64,000 nt of DNA, taken from positions 1 to 64,000 of the forward strand of contig OY725488.1 of assembly GCA_963281255.1 (NCBI GenBank), given 5' to 3'. The notes under the pieces are model-generated. The model was not told where the DNA came from and ran no database searches. It saw only the letters and a list, made by a program, of their open reading frames with translations. A program made the position numbers and the translations under genes. Each line of letters begins with the position of its first letter. Within the stretch, counting starts at the first letter, position 1. Below, in pieces: positions 32,871 through 45,208 of this stretch. This DNA comes from Aphrocallistes beatrix (lineage: Eukaryota; Porifera; Hexactinellida; Sceptrulophora; Aphrocallistidae).

Positions 32871-34044
32871 GCTGTAATTATTTTTGATTACCTATTTTAT
32901 TTGTTTTTTACCTGTCCTTTGAATATTTATTTGGAAATTACAGACTTTTTAATAAACCAATTCTGACCATAGGAAACTTGAATATGGTGGGGGGGGGGGG
33001 GGGTGGCCGAGCCCCACATCTTCCCATTGCCATCGCGTGGCTCGCTCTTGACCCCCACCACTTTTACAAAAATGAGAAAACTTCACGCCTATTAATAAAT
33101 AACCTTTTTTTTAAAATTTATTTTGAACGAAGCTACCCTCTGCATTTCCTACAATCCCTACTCATTGCATTTAATGTCAAAATGCATCATCATCAATTGC
33201 AATTATGATCGTTTCCCATTATCCAATTAGAATCATATTTATTAATGGCTGAACCGCAACAGAGAAGTACTCTGTATAGTACGTACGGTTTTTAAAATAT
33301 ATAGTCATCTCACAAATTGTACCTTGTTTTCATACTTTCGATTATAAATATTAGATCCAGTCTGCTTCCCGAACGATCCTCGGCCCGATCTGGTCCTGAT
33401 TAAGAAAAGGAAAGATCGGTCCCGTCCCGGTACTCAAAATTTCTGTCCGCTGCAACACTAATTAAATGTGAATTTCTTTATTTTCAGAGAAGTTTCAACT
33501 TGTTGTGCATATCCACGAATTTAGTAGACATTCTATTGCAGTTCAGTCTCAGTGCAACTTATCATATTTTGTTAATTATTTAATATAAGTAAGTATGATT
33601 CCTGTAAGCATGAAATATAAATGTTGCGAAGAAATGCTAGACAAATGTCCTCGACTGATACGAATCTGCATACTACTCTCTCTAGGGCAGCAGTTGTTGT
33701 TGTGTAATTATGGTTCAATTACCTTGACCAAGTGTAAACAACCATGAGAAATATAAACTTCTCAATTAATGATTGTAGAACCAAGATTCTGATACTCTTT
33801 TTCAGTTCAGATGCAGACTAAATAGCAGAATTATCAGTACACTAGTATTACCCCGAGTTCAAATAATTGTTATTCCTGCACGAAAGGTGTATAGACAAAT
33901 CAAAGTTTGCTTGGATTTCATTGAAACATTGGTTCGTATGAATAACCATGTTTTTATGTACGTAATAGTAGGACTGCTCATATATATTTAGAAATTAACA
34001 CACACTAATTGAATTAATTAACTAAACAATTGTGGACAGCCGAT
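32871..34044. other. intergenic with G-run and MITE scraps
   Basis: A run of about 15 G lies at 32987-33002. 33355-33470 has CCGATC/GATCGG inverted scraps and GGTCCCGTCCCGGTAC, like the minisatellite at 24.1 kb. TATATATTTAG at 33981-33991 precedes the small ORF at 34045. Confidence 0.35.
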
Positions 34045-34188
34045 ATGCATGACAAAACAGAAGTTGCAGAGCTGGCGCGATTAGTTGACGAGTTGAGGAG
34101 GTACAAGAGGCAGCTCGAAGATGCGAAGCGCGTGTTGATTAACGAAATCAACGCATTTAAGGAGGAAGCTGTGAATAAGTCAAACTAG
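34045..34188 (+). CDS. possible 47-aa coiled-coil microprotein
   Basis: An uninterrupted ATG frame of 47 codons, almost wholly heptad-patterned and charged (VAELARLVDELRRY, KRQLEDAKRVLINEI). A TATATATTTA box lies about 60 bp upstream, as in the two intronless bZIP genes. It resembles a leucine-zipper segment without a basic region. It could be a zipper-only protein, a stray last exon of an unseen gene, or chance. Confidence 0.35.
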   Translation: MHDKTEVAELARLVDELRRYKRQLEDAKRVLINEINAFKEEAVNKSN

Positions 34189-34805
34189 CGTCAGATAGCA
34201 TAGCGGTTGGCTCAAGTTGATTGCTGTCCACACTTCTAATTGAGCAAACTGCTACTGCTACTGCTGCCAATACTGCGCTTGTATTTTGGTAATTTCCTTT
34301 CTATTCAAAGCTTTGTAAACAATTTTATATGTTCGATGCTGCTGCCTACTTAACCGCATATGTTATTATATTCTAATGCTTTTAAATTTTATCGCTTTTA
34401 AGAGATTGTGGTTCGTGGATGGATTTGGGAACGCTGAATGAGATAATTCCTATTAAATTCCAACAGATCTACTTGTCTAGCGCCATCCCCGGATATTAAG
34501 TGGGAGCCACTTAATGGAGTTCCTTAAGCACTTTACTGTGCGATGTGATATTGATTCTAGAAAATAAGTCTATTAACACCTTTACATTTCCAGAATGTAA
34601 TTAATCAAATTGGAGTAATTTTGTTTCTATATAGATCACAACAATGTATTGAAATGGCATGATCAAGAGTTAGAGAAGTTATTTTAAATTAGGGAGGGGG
34701 TGGTAACCGAATGAAAACAGCTAAAACATCCCAGACGCATAAAGTTGTCTGGTTCTAAACAGAATGCTGACAAATCATTTGGCAATGTTTCAGGGAATTA
34801 AGGAT
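34189..34805. other. intergenic/3' flank of the EGF-repeat gene
   Basis: AT-rich. No gene or repeat recognised. Confidence 0.4.
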
Positions 34806-37800
34806 TCACGATTTGTTCTCAGTAAAAGTACTTTCTGAGTGATTGGAGTAGCCCTGCACTTCCTGCCTCTGCGAGTTTTCCGTGGGGCAGATCAGGCGCA
34901 GTTCACTTTCATCTGGCACGGAAGTGAGGGGGGATCGGAGTATTGATTTAAACCCGCCCGAGCTCTGGCTTATAAACCGAACTGTCCCGGGAGCAGACCC
35001 TCTGTTTCCCTCTGCGGCAGGGGGGAGCCTGTCATAAACTCCTGAAGCCAGATACTGTGGAATTTCCGCCGAGTGTTTGCTCTTTTCTGAAGCGGACAAG
35101 GTGCTGACAATTGAATGGGTAGGGCTTTCTTCCAACTTTCCAGTTAGCCGCTGCAGCCTGTCCGACACTGCATCTCGCACTTTTGTTTTTTCTTTCTTGT
35201 GAGACTTTTTGGCTCCTACACACAGACCAAAGGATTATAATAATACACAGTTTATCCTATACACGTATTATATTGTTATTTATCGATTTAGGCGTATGAA
35301 CATTTAGGAATTTAGATTAGGAGCGCATCTCTGGAGGGCTGTATAATACCCTGTCACAGGCGGTAGCGTCGAATTTACATACGCGAATATGCTTATCGTA
35401 AATGACGAGACGTAGTCAGTATAAAACTCACCGTTCTTTTCCATGTCTTTATGAATTACGTGGACATTTATCTTCGGTTTCCTTCTTCTTTTGCACATTT
35501 TCTTGCATTTGCAAGAGATACAAGCGATGCAAGGAATGGAGCCGAGTCCACCAAGCCCCGCCAGTAAGAGAGGAATCACTATTGGGATGACATTCGTTGT
35601 GTCGCTGGGAGTGTCTGCAGTGTCGGAGCACTCTCCCTCGCTGGTTGTATGCCCTGAACAATCCGAGCAGTCCGGGCCAGACCAGAGGCCCTTACATCTG
35701 GAACAAGAAAAACGATTCAAACAGCTAGGCACCTAATTTGTGTAGTAAGGTAATGTGTGTACTCACTCGCACTCTTGACAGTCTACGTTTACGTTCTCAC
35801 AAATGGGACAGTGGTCACAGTAACTCCCTTCCCATCGACCCTCACACTCGCAAGGAGTTGCAGTCGTGTCTGATCGTCCTTTTAACACCTTCTGCAGGTC
35901 AGATTGGTCTGCTCCTCTCAGTGAGGTGTGGTTACACCTCCCTCCGTTCTGACAAGAGACGTTTTGACACACTTTGTCTGGGTCGATATCTTGACACTGG
36001 TGTCCTATAAACAATTTAAGAGTTCTAATTATATACCAGGTGGCACCACCTGTACAGTTCATGAGCTACTCATGCAAAAGAGAGGAAATGGCAATGATAA
36101 AATTAAAATCAGGCAACAAGTTACCTGAGTATGGATCTTGACACTTGCAAGTAAAGTTTCCCTCCAACTGAATACATTTTCCTCCATTGAGGCACACCTC
36201 ATCAGAACAGGTGTCGATAAGTGTCGAACAATTGACTCCTGAATATCCGATGTCACACTCACAGGTGTAGCCACCTGCACTCCCCTCACACACGCCCTTG
36301 TCACAGGGAGGAGGGTCGCAGTGATCAATCTCTTCCTAAAGAGTTAAAACTAAAGTCAATCCACTGTTCTGAGAATAGCATAGTTCCAACCTAATAAACT
36401 CATGCCCACTGACCTGACACCTGTCGCCCCTGTACCCCACGGCACAGCTGCAGTTGTAACCGGAAGGGGAGTTGAAGCAAGTCGCGTTGTTTTCGCAGGG
36501 GTTCGGAGAGCAGAACTGGATCAGCTGGGAGCAGTTCACTCCGTAGAATCCAGCTGGACAGGTGCAATTGTATCCGAACCTAGAAACATACATTAGATGG
36601 AGATGAATGTTTCTCTTTGTATGAAGCTAGTTTCAAAATTTCGCACCTACCTATCATAGGAGCACGACCCGCCGTTTTGACACGGATCGTTTTCGCAATA
36701 ATTGATCTCCGTTCCACAATATCGGCCTGTGAATCCTCGGACACAGCTGCATTCGAAGCCATTGATCTGGTTGGAACAGGTCCCGTTGTTCAGACAGGTG
36801 ACCGTGGCACATTGGTCCTTCTCCTCACTACAGATCTGCCCCGTGAACGCCCCCAGACAGGTGCAGGTGAATTCGTCTGGGCTGGACCCCTCTCGGCAAA
36901 GTCCGTGATTGAGACACGGGTTGGGGGAACAAGGAGTCACTTCATACTCACAATGCTGTCCGAAGAACTCCTGAGAACAGTTACACTCGTAGCCGTTCAC
37001 GCGGTTAATGCAAGTCGCAGAATTCTTGCACACGACATTGTAGCAGTAGTTTATGACCTCACAATCTGACCCCAGGTATCCGGGGAGGCACTCGCACAGA
37101 TAGGTAGGCTCGCTTGCATTCGTGTTTGTGCACTGCCCGTTATTCATACAAGGATTGCGAAAGCAATAGTCTACATACTCGCAAAATCGTCCAGATGACC
37201 CAGCTTGACACATGCAGGAGAAGCCGGAGCGAGAGTTTTCGCATTTTCCCAAATTTAGGCACGGATATGGATAGCAGTAGTCAATCTCTGAGGAGCAATT
37301 CGGGTCTGTGTAACCCTGCGCACAGGTACAGACATACCCGGATAGGTCGTAGGAGCAGGTTGCGTTGTTGAGGCAGGGCTGGGGGGCACAGTAGTCGATC
37401 TCATTTTCACACCTCTCCCCAGTGTACCCGAGTGTACACGCACATCCTGCACACCCCTCCATCAGGGTGGCGCCATTGAGACAGGAGAGGGAGCAGTTGA
37501 GGCAAGCGTCTCCTGTCCAGTAGTCCGCACACACGCAGAGAGAGGCGTTGAGGGGAGAGACGACGTAGTTGGAAGGACAGCGACTAACACATTTGTCATT
37601 AACTAACTGATGGCAGCAGCCGTCTGTTCCAGCCTTGAAGCAGGGCGGGTACCCCTGTACCGTCTGATTGCACTCCGGTGAACACTCCACGCAACCCATC
37701 TCGTTGGATGAATCTGCCAAAAGTTGAGTTAAAATATATGCGTAAGTCTTATTTACAAAAATATTGTTTTTTAAACAGTCAATAGAATTTTATTAAAACA

Positions 37801-39157
37801 GATGTCTCTTAGATAAAGCAGCTCAGAACCAGTTGGAAACCTAGTGACGCCAGCTGAAATCATTTCCTATCATAGAGTTAATGCTGCAAGTTGGTAACTT
37901 AAGTGCTTCGCACCAGATACACTGGTGAGTGTTGCTTAAAAGGGAAGAGAAGAATTCCTTTAAATACGTTAAGGTGCGTTTTTTAGGTAGTGTTCCTGCA
38001 GTGCCAAATTCAAAAAACTAACAATTGGATGATCCATTACCCTTAGGGAAAAGGAGGCAGAAAAGACTTGCACACAGTTAATTATTATTATAGAAATATC
38101 TTCCGAGATATTAATATGGACAAAGAAAAACATTAAAAACACGATTACGTAATTTTTATGATTTAGCATATATCTAAATTCGCAAGGTTAGGTGTAACTC
38201 TGTTAGGATACAGAGTTACACCTTCGCAATATCTTTTAAACTCCTGCTAGGCCAAGAATTACGGCCGGAAACCAACACTCATTTTAGTACTGTGTACCCT
38301 ATACTGTTATATTGGATCATAGAACCAAACTTGTAGGCCATTGCTAGTTGGAAACATGTTTCAGCTCCTCCCCGCATCCATATTTAACTACCGTATATAT
38401 TGTCATCATTGCAATCACTGCCTCATTAAATATTTCAAGCGCAGGGATATATTACTATTGATCGAGTTATACAGTCGATATAGCTAGCACTTCAATAAAT
38501 CCCAATGGTTATTGAGGCTTCAATACGTTAATTAAATTTTTCTCCAAATAATGAGATCATGATAATGAAATACCCCGAGGGCCTCTTTGGAGCTGAAAAA
38601 GTTTACTATTAATAGCGACCTAATAGAGGATGCACATTGAAGTGTAGGTGTTAATTGAATAATCCGTGGCCCAATTTCAATTTTGAAGCGGAAAAGGTTG
38701 GTTTAATGTCTCACGAGTAAGATTACAAGTGACACCTACCGGTTGAATCACATTCTGCACACCCTCGCTCGGAGTAAGATCCGTTTCTCGTGTTTGTTGG
38801 AGTTTCGTCAGGATCGTAGTACCGGATTGCAATGCCAGCAGGTTTCCACTGGTTGTTGATACACTTGAAATCTTCCTGTGTGTACTTGATTTCTCCATCC
38901 AGGTCGAAGTCCAAGGTGACAGAGAGAGAGGAATACTTTCCAGGCTCTCTTGCGTTGCCATAACAATTGATGTAAATGGTCGAGAGAATGAAGTCTGCTC
39001 CTGGGTTCCCTTCAGGGCCGACTATGGCATTCTTGACCACACGACTTAGCATAGCCTCGTCGAGATCTCCAGAACAAGCGTCCAGGTATTCCGTTCTGCT
39101 CAAAGTCAAGTCAAGTGAGAGAGCAGCTAAGAAAAACAATAATTTTATATAGCCCAT
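34806..39157 (-). CDS. EGF-repeat type I membrane protein, receptor-like
   Basis: Seven exons (39157-38740, 37713-36651, 36579-36414, 36335-36125, 36004-35767, 35697-35432, 35215-34806) join in phase to 923 aa. It has a signal peptide (about 1-20, YIKLLFFLAALSLDL). An unrecognised N-terminal domain (21-139, LDFDLDGEIKYT, ending CAECDS) follows. Next is a Cys-rich segment and about a dozen EGF-like repeats (to about 720) of the CxxNPCxNxGxCxxxxxGYxCxCxxGYxG type. A membrane span (about 735-760, NVIPIVIPLLLAGLGGLG) is followed by a CKCKKMCKRRRK stop-transfer and a Ser-rich tail of about 150 residues. No DSL, LNR or kinase domain is seen, so it is not a canonical Notch or ligand. It is probably an adhesion or signalling receptor (inference). 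TATAAAAG lies at 39198-39191. Confidence 0.85.
35228..35353. mobile_element. small hAT-type MITE in intron 6 of the EGF gene
   Basis: One end reads CAGGGTATTATACAG on the minus strand, ending at 35353; the other end is CAAAGGATTATAATA at 35228. The half from 35287 to 35353 (TTTAGGCGTATGA...AGATTAGGAGCG) matches the element at 45890-46081. Flanks ACACAGAC and TCACAGGC agree at 6 of 8 positions. It starts only 11 bp from the exon 7 acceptor. Confidence 0.65.
38191..38222. repeat. perfect 13-bp hairpin in intron 1 of the EGF gene
   Basis: GGTGTAACTCTGT and its exact inverse ACAGAGTTACACC, separated by 6 bp. It may be a tiny MITE or a structured intronic element. No function can be read. Confidence 0.5.
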
Positions 39158-39190
39158 TTTAAATATTATGATAGTTAATAAAGCCAGTAA

Positions 39191-39198
39191 CTTTTATA
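39191..39198 (-). promoter_or_regulatory. TATA box of the EGF-repeat gene
   Basis: TATAAAAG on the minus strand, 33 bp before the ATG at 39157. The spacing implies a very short leader or an upstream leader exon. Confidence 0.4.
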
Positions 39199-41399
39199 TT
39201 CAATCTTTAAGATGACCTAAGAATTCGCTAAAGTAATTTCAACTTTTGCAGATTCTGATTCACGAAAAGACTGATAATGAGAACTGTCATTTATTCACTC
39301 GCGAGGAATTACTCGGATGGAATATTATAATCCGTTCGCAGCATGGCATCTTATTGCCCATCATTGGACGCATTCTTCTGCAAGCCATGTAGATCTCTAA
39401 AGTAATCGCGCGGACAGGAGAAAGCGTGTAGAGGAATCGGGAGAACTTGATTAACAGAGAAGTTGAAGAAAGTTGTTTGCATAGTTTTTCTACAAACACT
39501 TCGCATTGACTATATATGACCATGCAACGCATTACAGCGGCGTTCGAGTTGATTGGAATAATTGCGTATGAAGCTAGTTGGCTGTTGAAAAGAGATTGAA
39601 GCTATAATACCTGAGATATCTAATAATCTTCTAATTTCGACAAAAGCAACACATAGTTTACTTTCCTATGCAACTCACCCAATCTCCGGATGATAGTCGT
39701 CTCTACCAATTGATTACAGCTCACCTTCTAGTCTCCAAGCTGATGATAACAATAATCTCTTGCATTTCTAGAGGAAATATCGTATCCAACTTTGAGCACA
39801 AATATCTAAAAAATGGATTCCTGAATCCTCATTAATTACACCAGAAGCGTTCCTGTGCTTCTTGGTGAATGTCTAAGATTTCTTTTACAAACTTCTTTTG
39901 CGTCAATTCTAAATAATGAAATAATTTCTGATTAATTAATTTGTATCACGCAAAACCTTAAATCCATATAAGGACATAATTTACAAAACAAAAAACGCTC
40001 TCGATGTAAGGTTTTTGCTTTGAAAACTCCATTTCTATAAGTGGGATGTTAGGGATAATTGTATTTCATTACAACTTGCTGGTATTAATAATTTTACAGC
40101 TGCCAAGAGTCATTTCACACAACCGACGTTGTCGAAGCGAGAATTGGCAGTTATTGTATTGGAAAACTATTAAACATTTGCTCATCATCCAGTAGAAGTA
40201 TGATTTCTCAAGTTAATTACTAGTTTGAAGTCCCAATAAAATCAAGTGCGGCATTGCATCTATGTCTAGACGGCAGGGTGGTAATAGATATGGAGCTGTG
40301 AGGTTCAGATGACCTACGGACTCCCCTTATCCAAATACCATGGACCAACTTTCAGAGGTCAATCCTTTATATTTAATTTGACCCAATTGCAGTTGGAGGT
40401 GTAATATATTGTCTTGATATGATGTCAAGTAGAATTTTTGAAATTGTGTATCCTAACTGGAATCTCCAAAGCTAGTAGGCAGATGTCTCAACGGCTAGGT
40501 CTTTGCCTTGGATAGGAGAAGACTGCCAGAAATAGTGAGGGGGCAACTGCCTCCTCTGCCTCAATGTTAGTTACGCCCATGCATAGTGCTTAATTAATTT
40601 TTAGTTGAAGCATACAAATAGACATCTAGCGATATAAATGGGATTCTTCTTTTGAGAGCTGCAGATGCCCTCAAGAACCTAGCTCCATTTATTCGGCGGA
40701 ATGTAGACGGATTTTTAAATAGACAGTTATGATTGCCTTATCTAGTTTCATGTTTTAAAATCAAAGCTTAGATAAATACAACTTAAGCAAGAGCTGACAT
40801 GATGGGGACCAATTTTGAACAAAAAATGTGTCTGTGACACGACTTTTATTATGGAAAAGGTCATTGATGTATCAGTTTCAGTTATACGTATCCTGTTCTC
40901 TCTCAAATTCATGCAGCAGTCATGCTATGTTCTAAACAACCTGAAAATTAACCTCATTTATCACATGCTTCCATCTTCAGAATATTAATAACGTAATCGA
41001 GGAATCAATAGTCACTTGATCCTAACAGGCAAATTCTTACCCTCACCTTACATACTAAGGAACCCAGGAATACACTGCTAACAGTTCGGACTAATTATTG
41101 TCCGAAATATATCGGTTTGTAATACTAGGTAGTGCTAGTGTGAATATCCGAATATAAGAGTTATATTGTTCTGCGCCAAAGTAGGAATATTCCTATTTCC
41201 CGCACAGCAATTTACTTCAATTCATTAGATCAAATCGAGCAAGAATAAGAACACAAACAGGTAGTAACTAAGTCCAAAAAAGTAAACACCGCAAACTAGA
41301 TTATAAGAACATGATACACTGGAAATAGAAGAATAATGATAGATAAAATCTCTTCTTAAGCTACTGCAGATAATGTAGCAGGAAAAGGAGCAGGCTGAA
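39199..41399. other. 2.2-kb intergenic region, no gene seen
   Basis: AT-rich. The only repeat-like part is 40530-40580, where GGGGGCAACTGCC and TTACGCCCATG resemble a decayed end of the hAT MITE at 19251-19549. Open frames are short and unconvincing. Confidence 0.4.
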
Positions 41400-42659
41400 C
41401 TATTCATCTGACCCCTTAAAATCCAAGAAGATGAGCCAAATTCCAAAAAGGATTAGCAGAATCTAGGAAAAATGCGGGTTTAATGTGAAATGCCAAGAGA
41501 GAGAACAATGAACTCACTATACTTACCTCGAATACCAGGAACGCAATCCCTATCCCGCCTAGGATGTACTGGTAGGTACGGTCCCCAATAAAACTCTCAA
41601 TCGTGGTGACACAATTCTATAGGAAGAAAATAGAATTTGAATTCCTACTTCGTTGAAAGAACTCAGAGTAACTTGCTACTAAGTTAGCTACTCACACTAG
41701 CATAAGCCATTGTCACATTGTTCATCAGTGTAGGATCCGTGGTGGTGACAGTGACACACTGCGCTGGGAGAGCACAGCTGCAGGAAGTGGGGATGGGGAT
41801 GGGGATAGGAAGAGTAGTGTAGTCGCGGTAGGTGTCGTTAACGCCACAGCAGGACAGCTTTGAATTATAAATATCGAATTAACATAATCAACATCTGTTT
41901 TTAATTATTGGACGAAATCTGTACTCACAGTGTTCTGGATAAAATCGACTGCCTTTTGGATACCGGTGTCATTTGGATAATTCTGTAGCAACTGTGGACC
42001 GATGCCATTCTGAATAGCATCTAAAAGCTAGAAGAATTGTATTTTAATCTATTCCCATTTCTTGTAACAGAGTAGAAGAGAAATGTCAGAAACTAACCTG
42101 AACTTGGTAGACAAAGGCAAGAATCACTCCAACGATTTGTAACACGATGATAACGACTAGTACGATCAAATACTAGAAAAAAGGTTAAACTTGATTCGGA
42201 AAGATTTTAACAGAAAATAAATTGTATTAATTGCTTACCCCTATCAGCAGAAAAGCGAAAATCTTGTGCTTGATAGCACCGATGGTACCGACAAGCCCAA
42301 TCAGAATAAGAATTATTCCGACTACGATCAGGACGATGGCTGAGTTTAAGAAGACCCTACAAGAGAGCGATTCTCAAATAGTTACAAACCGGAAAGACCT
42401 ACGAATGGTGGCAGTTATGGATCTCACATAAAGTCGAAGCTATTTGCCATTCCCTGGACGATGTCATTGAGAGCCATCAGCAGTGATGAAGATAGTGAGA
42501 TAAGGATTCCTCCCACGATCACCAGAATCACACCTCCAACCTAACAAGAAATTAATCATAATAGATTATTTGCTTATTATTAATGATTGTTCGACTTACC
42601 ATAATGAGAAGGTTGAGGACAACAAAAGTTAATCTGAATATTATCTCGGAAACATTCAT
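41400..42659 (-). CDS. tetraspanin, second copy type
   Basis: Eight small exons (42659-42600, 42540-42428, 42356-42239, 42172-42098, 42027-41929, 41857-41696, 41616-41527, 41462-41400) join in phase to 259 aa. TM1 is at about 7-35 (LTFVVLNLLIMVGGVILVIV), TM2 about 60-85, TM3 about 98-122 and TM4 about 215-250. The extracellular loop has the CCG motif (Cys158-Cys159-Gly160). It also has a Pro-rich insert (IPIPIPTSCSCALPAQC) and a final NCV cysteine, giving the expected disulfides. It differs from the three-exon tetraspanin at 15975 in both sequence and intron number, so the two are not recent duplicates. A second ATG four codons... one codon-scale shift downstream is not in frame, so 42659 is used. 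Confidence 0.92.
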
Positions 42660-43856
42660 CCTGACTGATCGTGTAGACTTAAAATGATCTGGTCTGACAG
42701 TCGAAATATATTGGAGTGTTCTAATATATTGTTTCTATAAGAAATTAAAAACATTGCGAAATATCCGACTCAGTATTTCTAAAAGTCAAATTAGTCCCTC
42801 TGTTGATTTGCTATCAGCGTTTTTTAAAATTATCAATCTCTAGTACTTCAGACAAATATCTCTTTACAATGATAACACCACTCAATTATTTAGAATTATA
42901 CACTTTTAATTAAGTATAAATTATAAGACTATATCTTTAAAGATTATTGCGAAATCGGATTTGTGCAAACATCTTCCTAATAAACCCGTAGGATTCAGCC
43001 TAATTGAGCTGTTTTGTGGCTTGGAGCACCAAGAAAGTATCACAAACATCACAAGACAGTACATATTAAATAGTTGGAAAAATTGGCTGATGAAGTACTT
43101 GAAGGGAGCAAAGTTCGAACTCACCGTGACCTCGTAACTAAAGTAGATTGGAGATTTCTCGTTCACTAATTGAGAAGCTATGCATACAATGCTAATAACC
43201 ACTGATATCATTTCTTTATATTTAATTAAGGCCTCCAATCCTGCATCCTAAATCACCTCTGCATATTGAATAGCTGAGCTAGCGCAGAACTATTCAGATG
43301 CAAATGCTCTATTAAAACCAGCGCCTTCCCAGAACGATGGAGGAGACAACAATTAAAGAAATTGCAAACGTCGAGTCATTACTATAATATTATAAAAGCC
43401 TATTGTTAGTTTTGTAAACGCGCGAGTAACTCACGGCGAGAATTATTCAATAATTTATAGAAATAATGTAAATTGGTGTCGTAGGTAGAAGTTTTAAACA
43501 AAGCTATTATCTCTGCCAACAAAACTGAACTGGCCATCAATGCTCTCAGTGAATGTAATAAAATTGCAACTAACAACTGTTATACCAACATTGAATACTG
43601 AGTAAAAGATAATAAAATACAAATAATATACATATATGGATAAGGTAATCTTATACTAGTACATGCCTAGCAGAGTGAATGTTCATAACTTGACCATTAA
43701 ATTTTGGATGTACTAAATAGACCAAAGTGGATCAATTTCACCAACCCAAACTTGCTATATATCTTCTATAGGCATAGGCAGAAATTCCATAATACAGAGA
43801 TCATATATGCATCGTAAGGTCTATTAATTGTTTTCAGAATTTCCTATAAGAGAAGA
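42660..43856. other. intergenic between divergent tetraspanin and dispanin genes
   Basis: These two membrane-protein genes point away from each other. A hydrophobic minus-strand frame (about 43214-42921) lacks an upstream signal or family likeness. TATATAT at 43756-43762 lies about 95 bp before the dispanin ATG and may be its TATA box. Confidence 0.4.
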
Positions 43857-45208
43857 ATGGACAAGGAGAATCTAATTCGAAACAATCAACCACCTCCATA
43901 TGAGTCTACAGCTTACACACAGCCTTCCCAGGTCCACCCCACTTATCCTGGAGGTCAGATGGAAGGTGAGAAACTTTTAGGAGTAATCATCAATCCAGCT
44001 ATTCAATGTTAACAGTCAAATCTAGCTAAAATTGCATGTCTCGTGGGATACTATAGCAAACCCTTCTAACTTCCTTTCAGATTCAAAGGAAATACACAAA
44101 TCCCATTCATCATACAATTTTATATTTACACGAAAGGTGCAGTGAACGTATTTCAACCTCAATTTGAATAGATAAGTGGAGATAGATATTATTAAAATGA
44201 TAAGTCTATTGATTCATGCTAATTTCATACTTGCCAACTGTCCCGTTTTTGGCGGGACGTCCCGCTTTTTTCACTCTTCTATTGAGCTATTTTTACGAGT
44301 GTCCCGCTTTTACATGAAATTTCCCCATTATGTCCCGCTTTTTTAATTCTATGTATAGTACATTTCTATTGCGTCCCGCCATGTCCCGCCAAATTCAACG
44401 CTGAGTCCCGCTTTTATCATGGCTCAGGTTGGCATGTATATAATTTAGTCATTAAAACTATAAATATAATAACATCCAGGGATTTACCATTGAAATCCAG
44501 GGATTTCACTCCTAAAATAGAGGGAAATTTTCAAGAGGGGTTGGTAAGTATACAATGTTATCATCATCCAAATAATTTTCAATATTATTGATCTTAGTAT
44601 AGGAAGAGATTGTTGTGAACAAATTAAGATAAAACTTAATAATGGGTGAATGAATACAAATTATGATCACTAGCGACTAGAAGTTAGAGATCGCAACGGG
44701 CCTGAATTCTCGGCTCGACCCGACAGACTGAGGCCCGAGCCCGATCGGGCTTCAGGCTCGGGCTGGGTTCGGGCCGGGCTTGCGACCTCTTCTAGAAGTC
44801 ATTAATGATGAAACTATGCAATCAGTCTAGAATAATGATTGTATTTGAAACATTTAACTGTTATCTAAAGGCTACCAAAGACCACCTATCCCACAACAAC
44901 AGCTTCCCCCAGGCTACAACCCTCAGTACCCCGGAGGTCAAGCGCAGCCCGCATTCTTAGCTCAAAGGAAGATCATCCATGGTGGAATCTGGTGTTTAAC
45001 CATCACATCGATTTGCTGTTGCACTATCCTGGGTATTGTGGCATTAGTGTTTGCTTTGTCAGCCAACGACAAAGAAAAGAGACAAGATCTTCAGGAAGCT
45101 ATGCGACTTGCGAGACTAGTCAAGATATTCGCGACTCTCGCTATAATCGTTGGTGTTGTTGTGTGGATAATGGCAATAGTATTTGGCATATTAGGAGCTG
45201 TAGTTTGA
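43857..45208 (+). CDS. CD225/dispanin family membrane protein
   Basis: Two exons (43857-43965, 44871-45208) join in phase to 148 aa. The N-terminal half is Pro/Gln/Tyr-rich and starts with a PPPY motif (residues 12-15), a possible WW-domain ligand. The C-terminal half is a CD225 domain. It has a first hydrophobic segment with a cysteine cluster (ICCCTILGIVALVFAL, about 83-99), a charged loop (ANDKEKRQDLQEAMRLAR), then a second segment (IFATLAIIVGVVVWIMAIVF, about 122-141). The family includes IFITM and PRRT/SynDIG proteins, which act at membranes in trafficking and fusion. The exact subfamily is not assigned. The 905-bp intron carries two MITEs. Confidence 0.85.
44226..44440. mobile_element. 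MITE with TGTCCCGCTTTT repeats in dispanin intron
   Basis: Inverted ends ATACTTGCCAAC and ATACATGCCAAC enclose about 200 bp with five copies of a GTCCCGCTTTT-like motif. The target duplication could not be fixed (TAATTT is shared by both flanks). Confidence 0.6.
44685..44791. mobile_element. GC-rich hAT-type MITE in dispanin intron
   Basis: A 107-bp element with ends TAGAGATCGCAACGGGCC and, inverted, AAGAGGTCGCAAGCCCGGCC. It is flanked by the exact 8-bp repeat CTAGAAGT (44677-44684, 44792-44799). The interior is made of CCCGAGCCCGA and its inverse. Confidence 0.75.

Noticed and set aside
35304-35432. Read-through C-terminus as the main form of the EGF protein
   Set aside because: A strong GTGAGT donor joins in phase to a 410-nt final exon. 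The read-through is kept only as a possible isoform.
42921-43238. 105-codon hydrophobic minus-strand ORF
   Set aside because: It starts at a non-ATG codon. The hydrophobic stretch is typical of AT-rich DNA, and no family is recognised.
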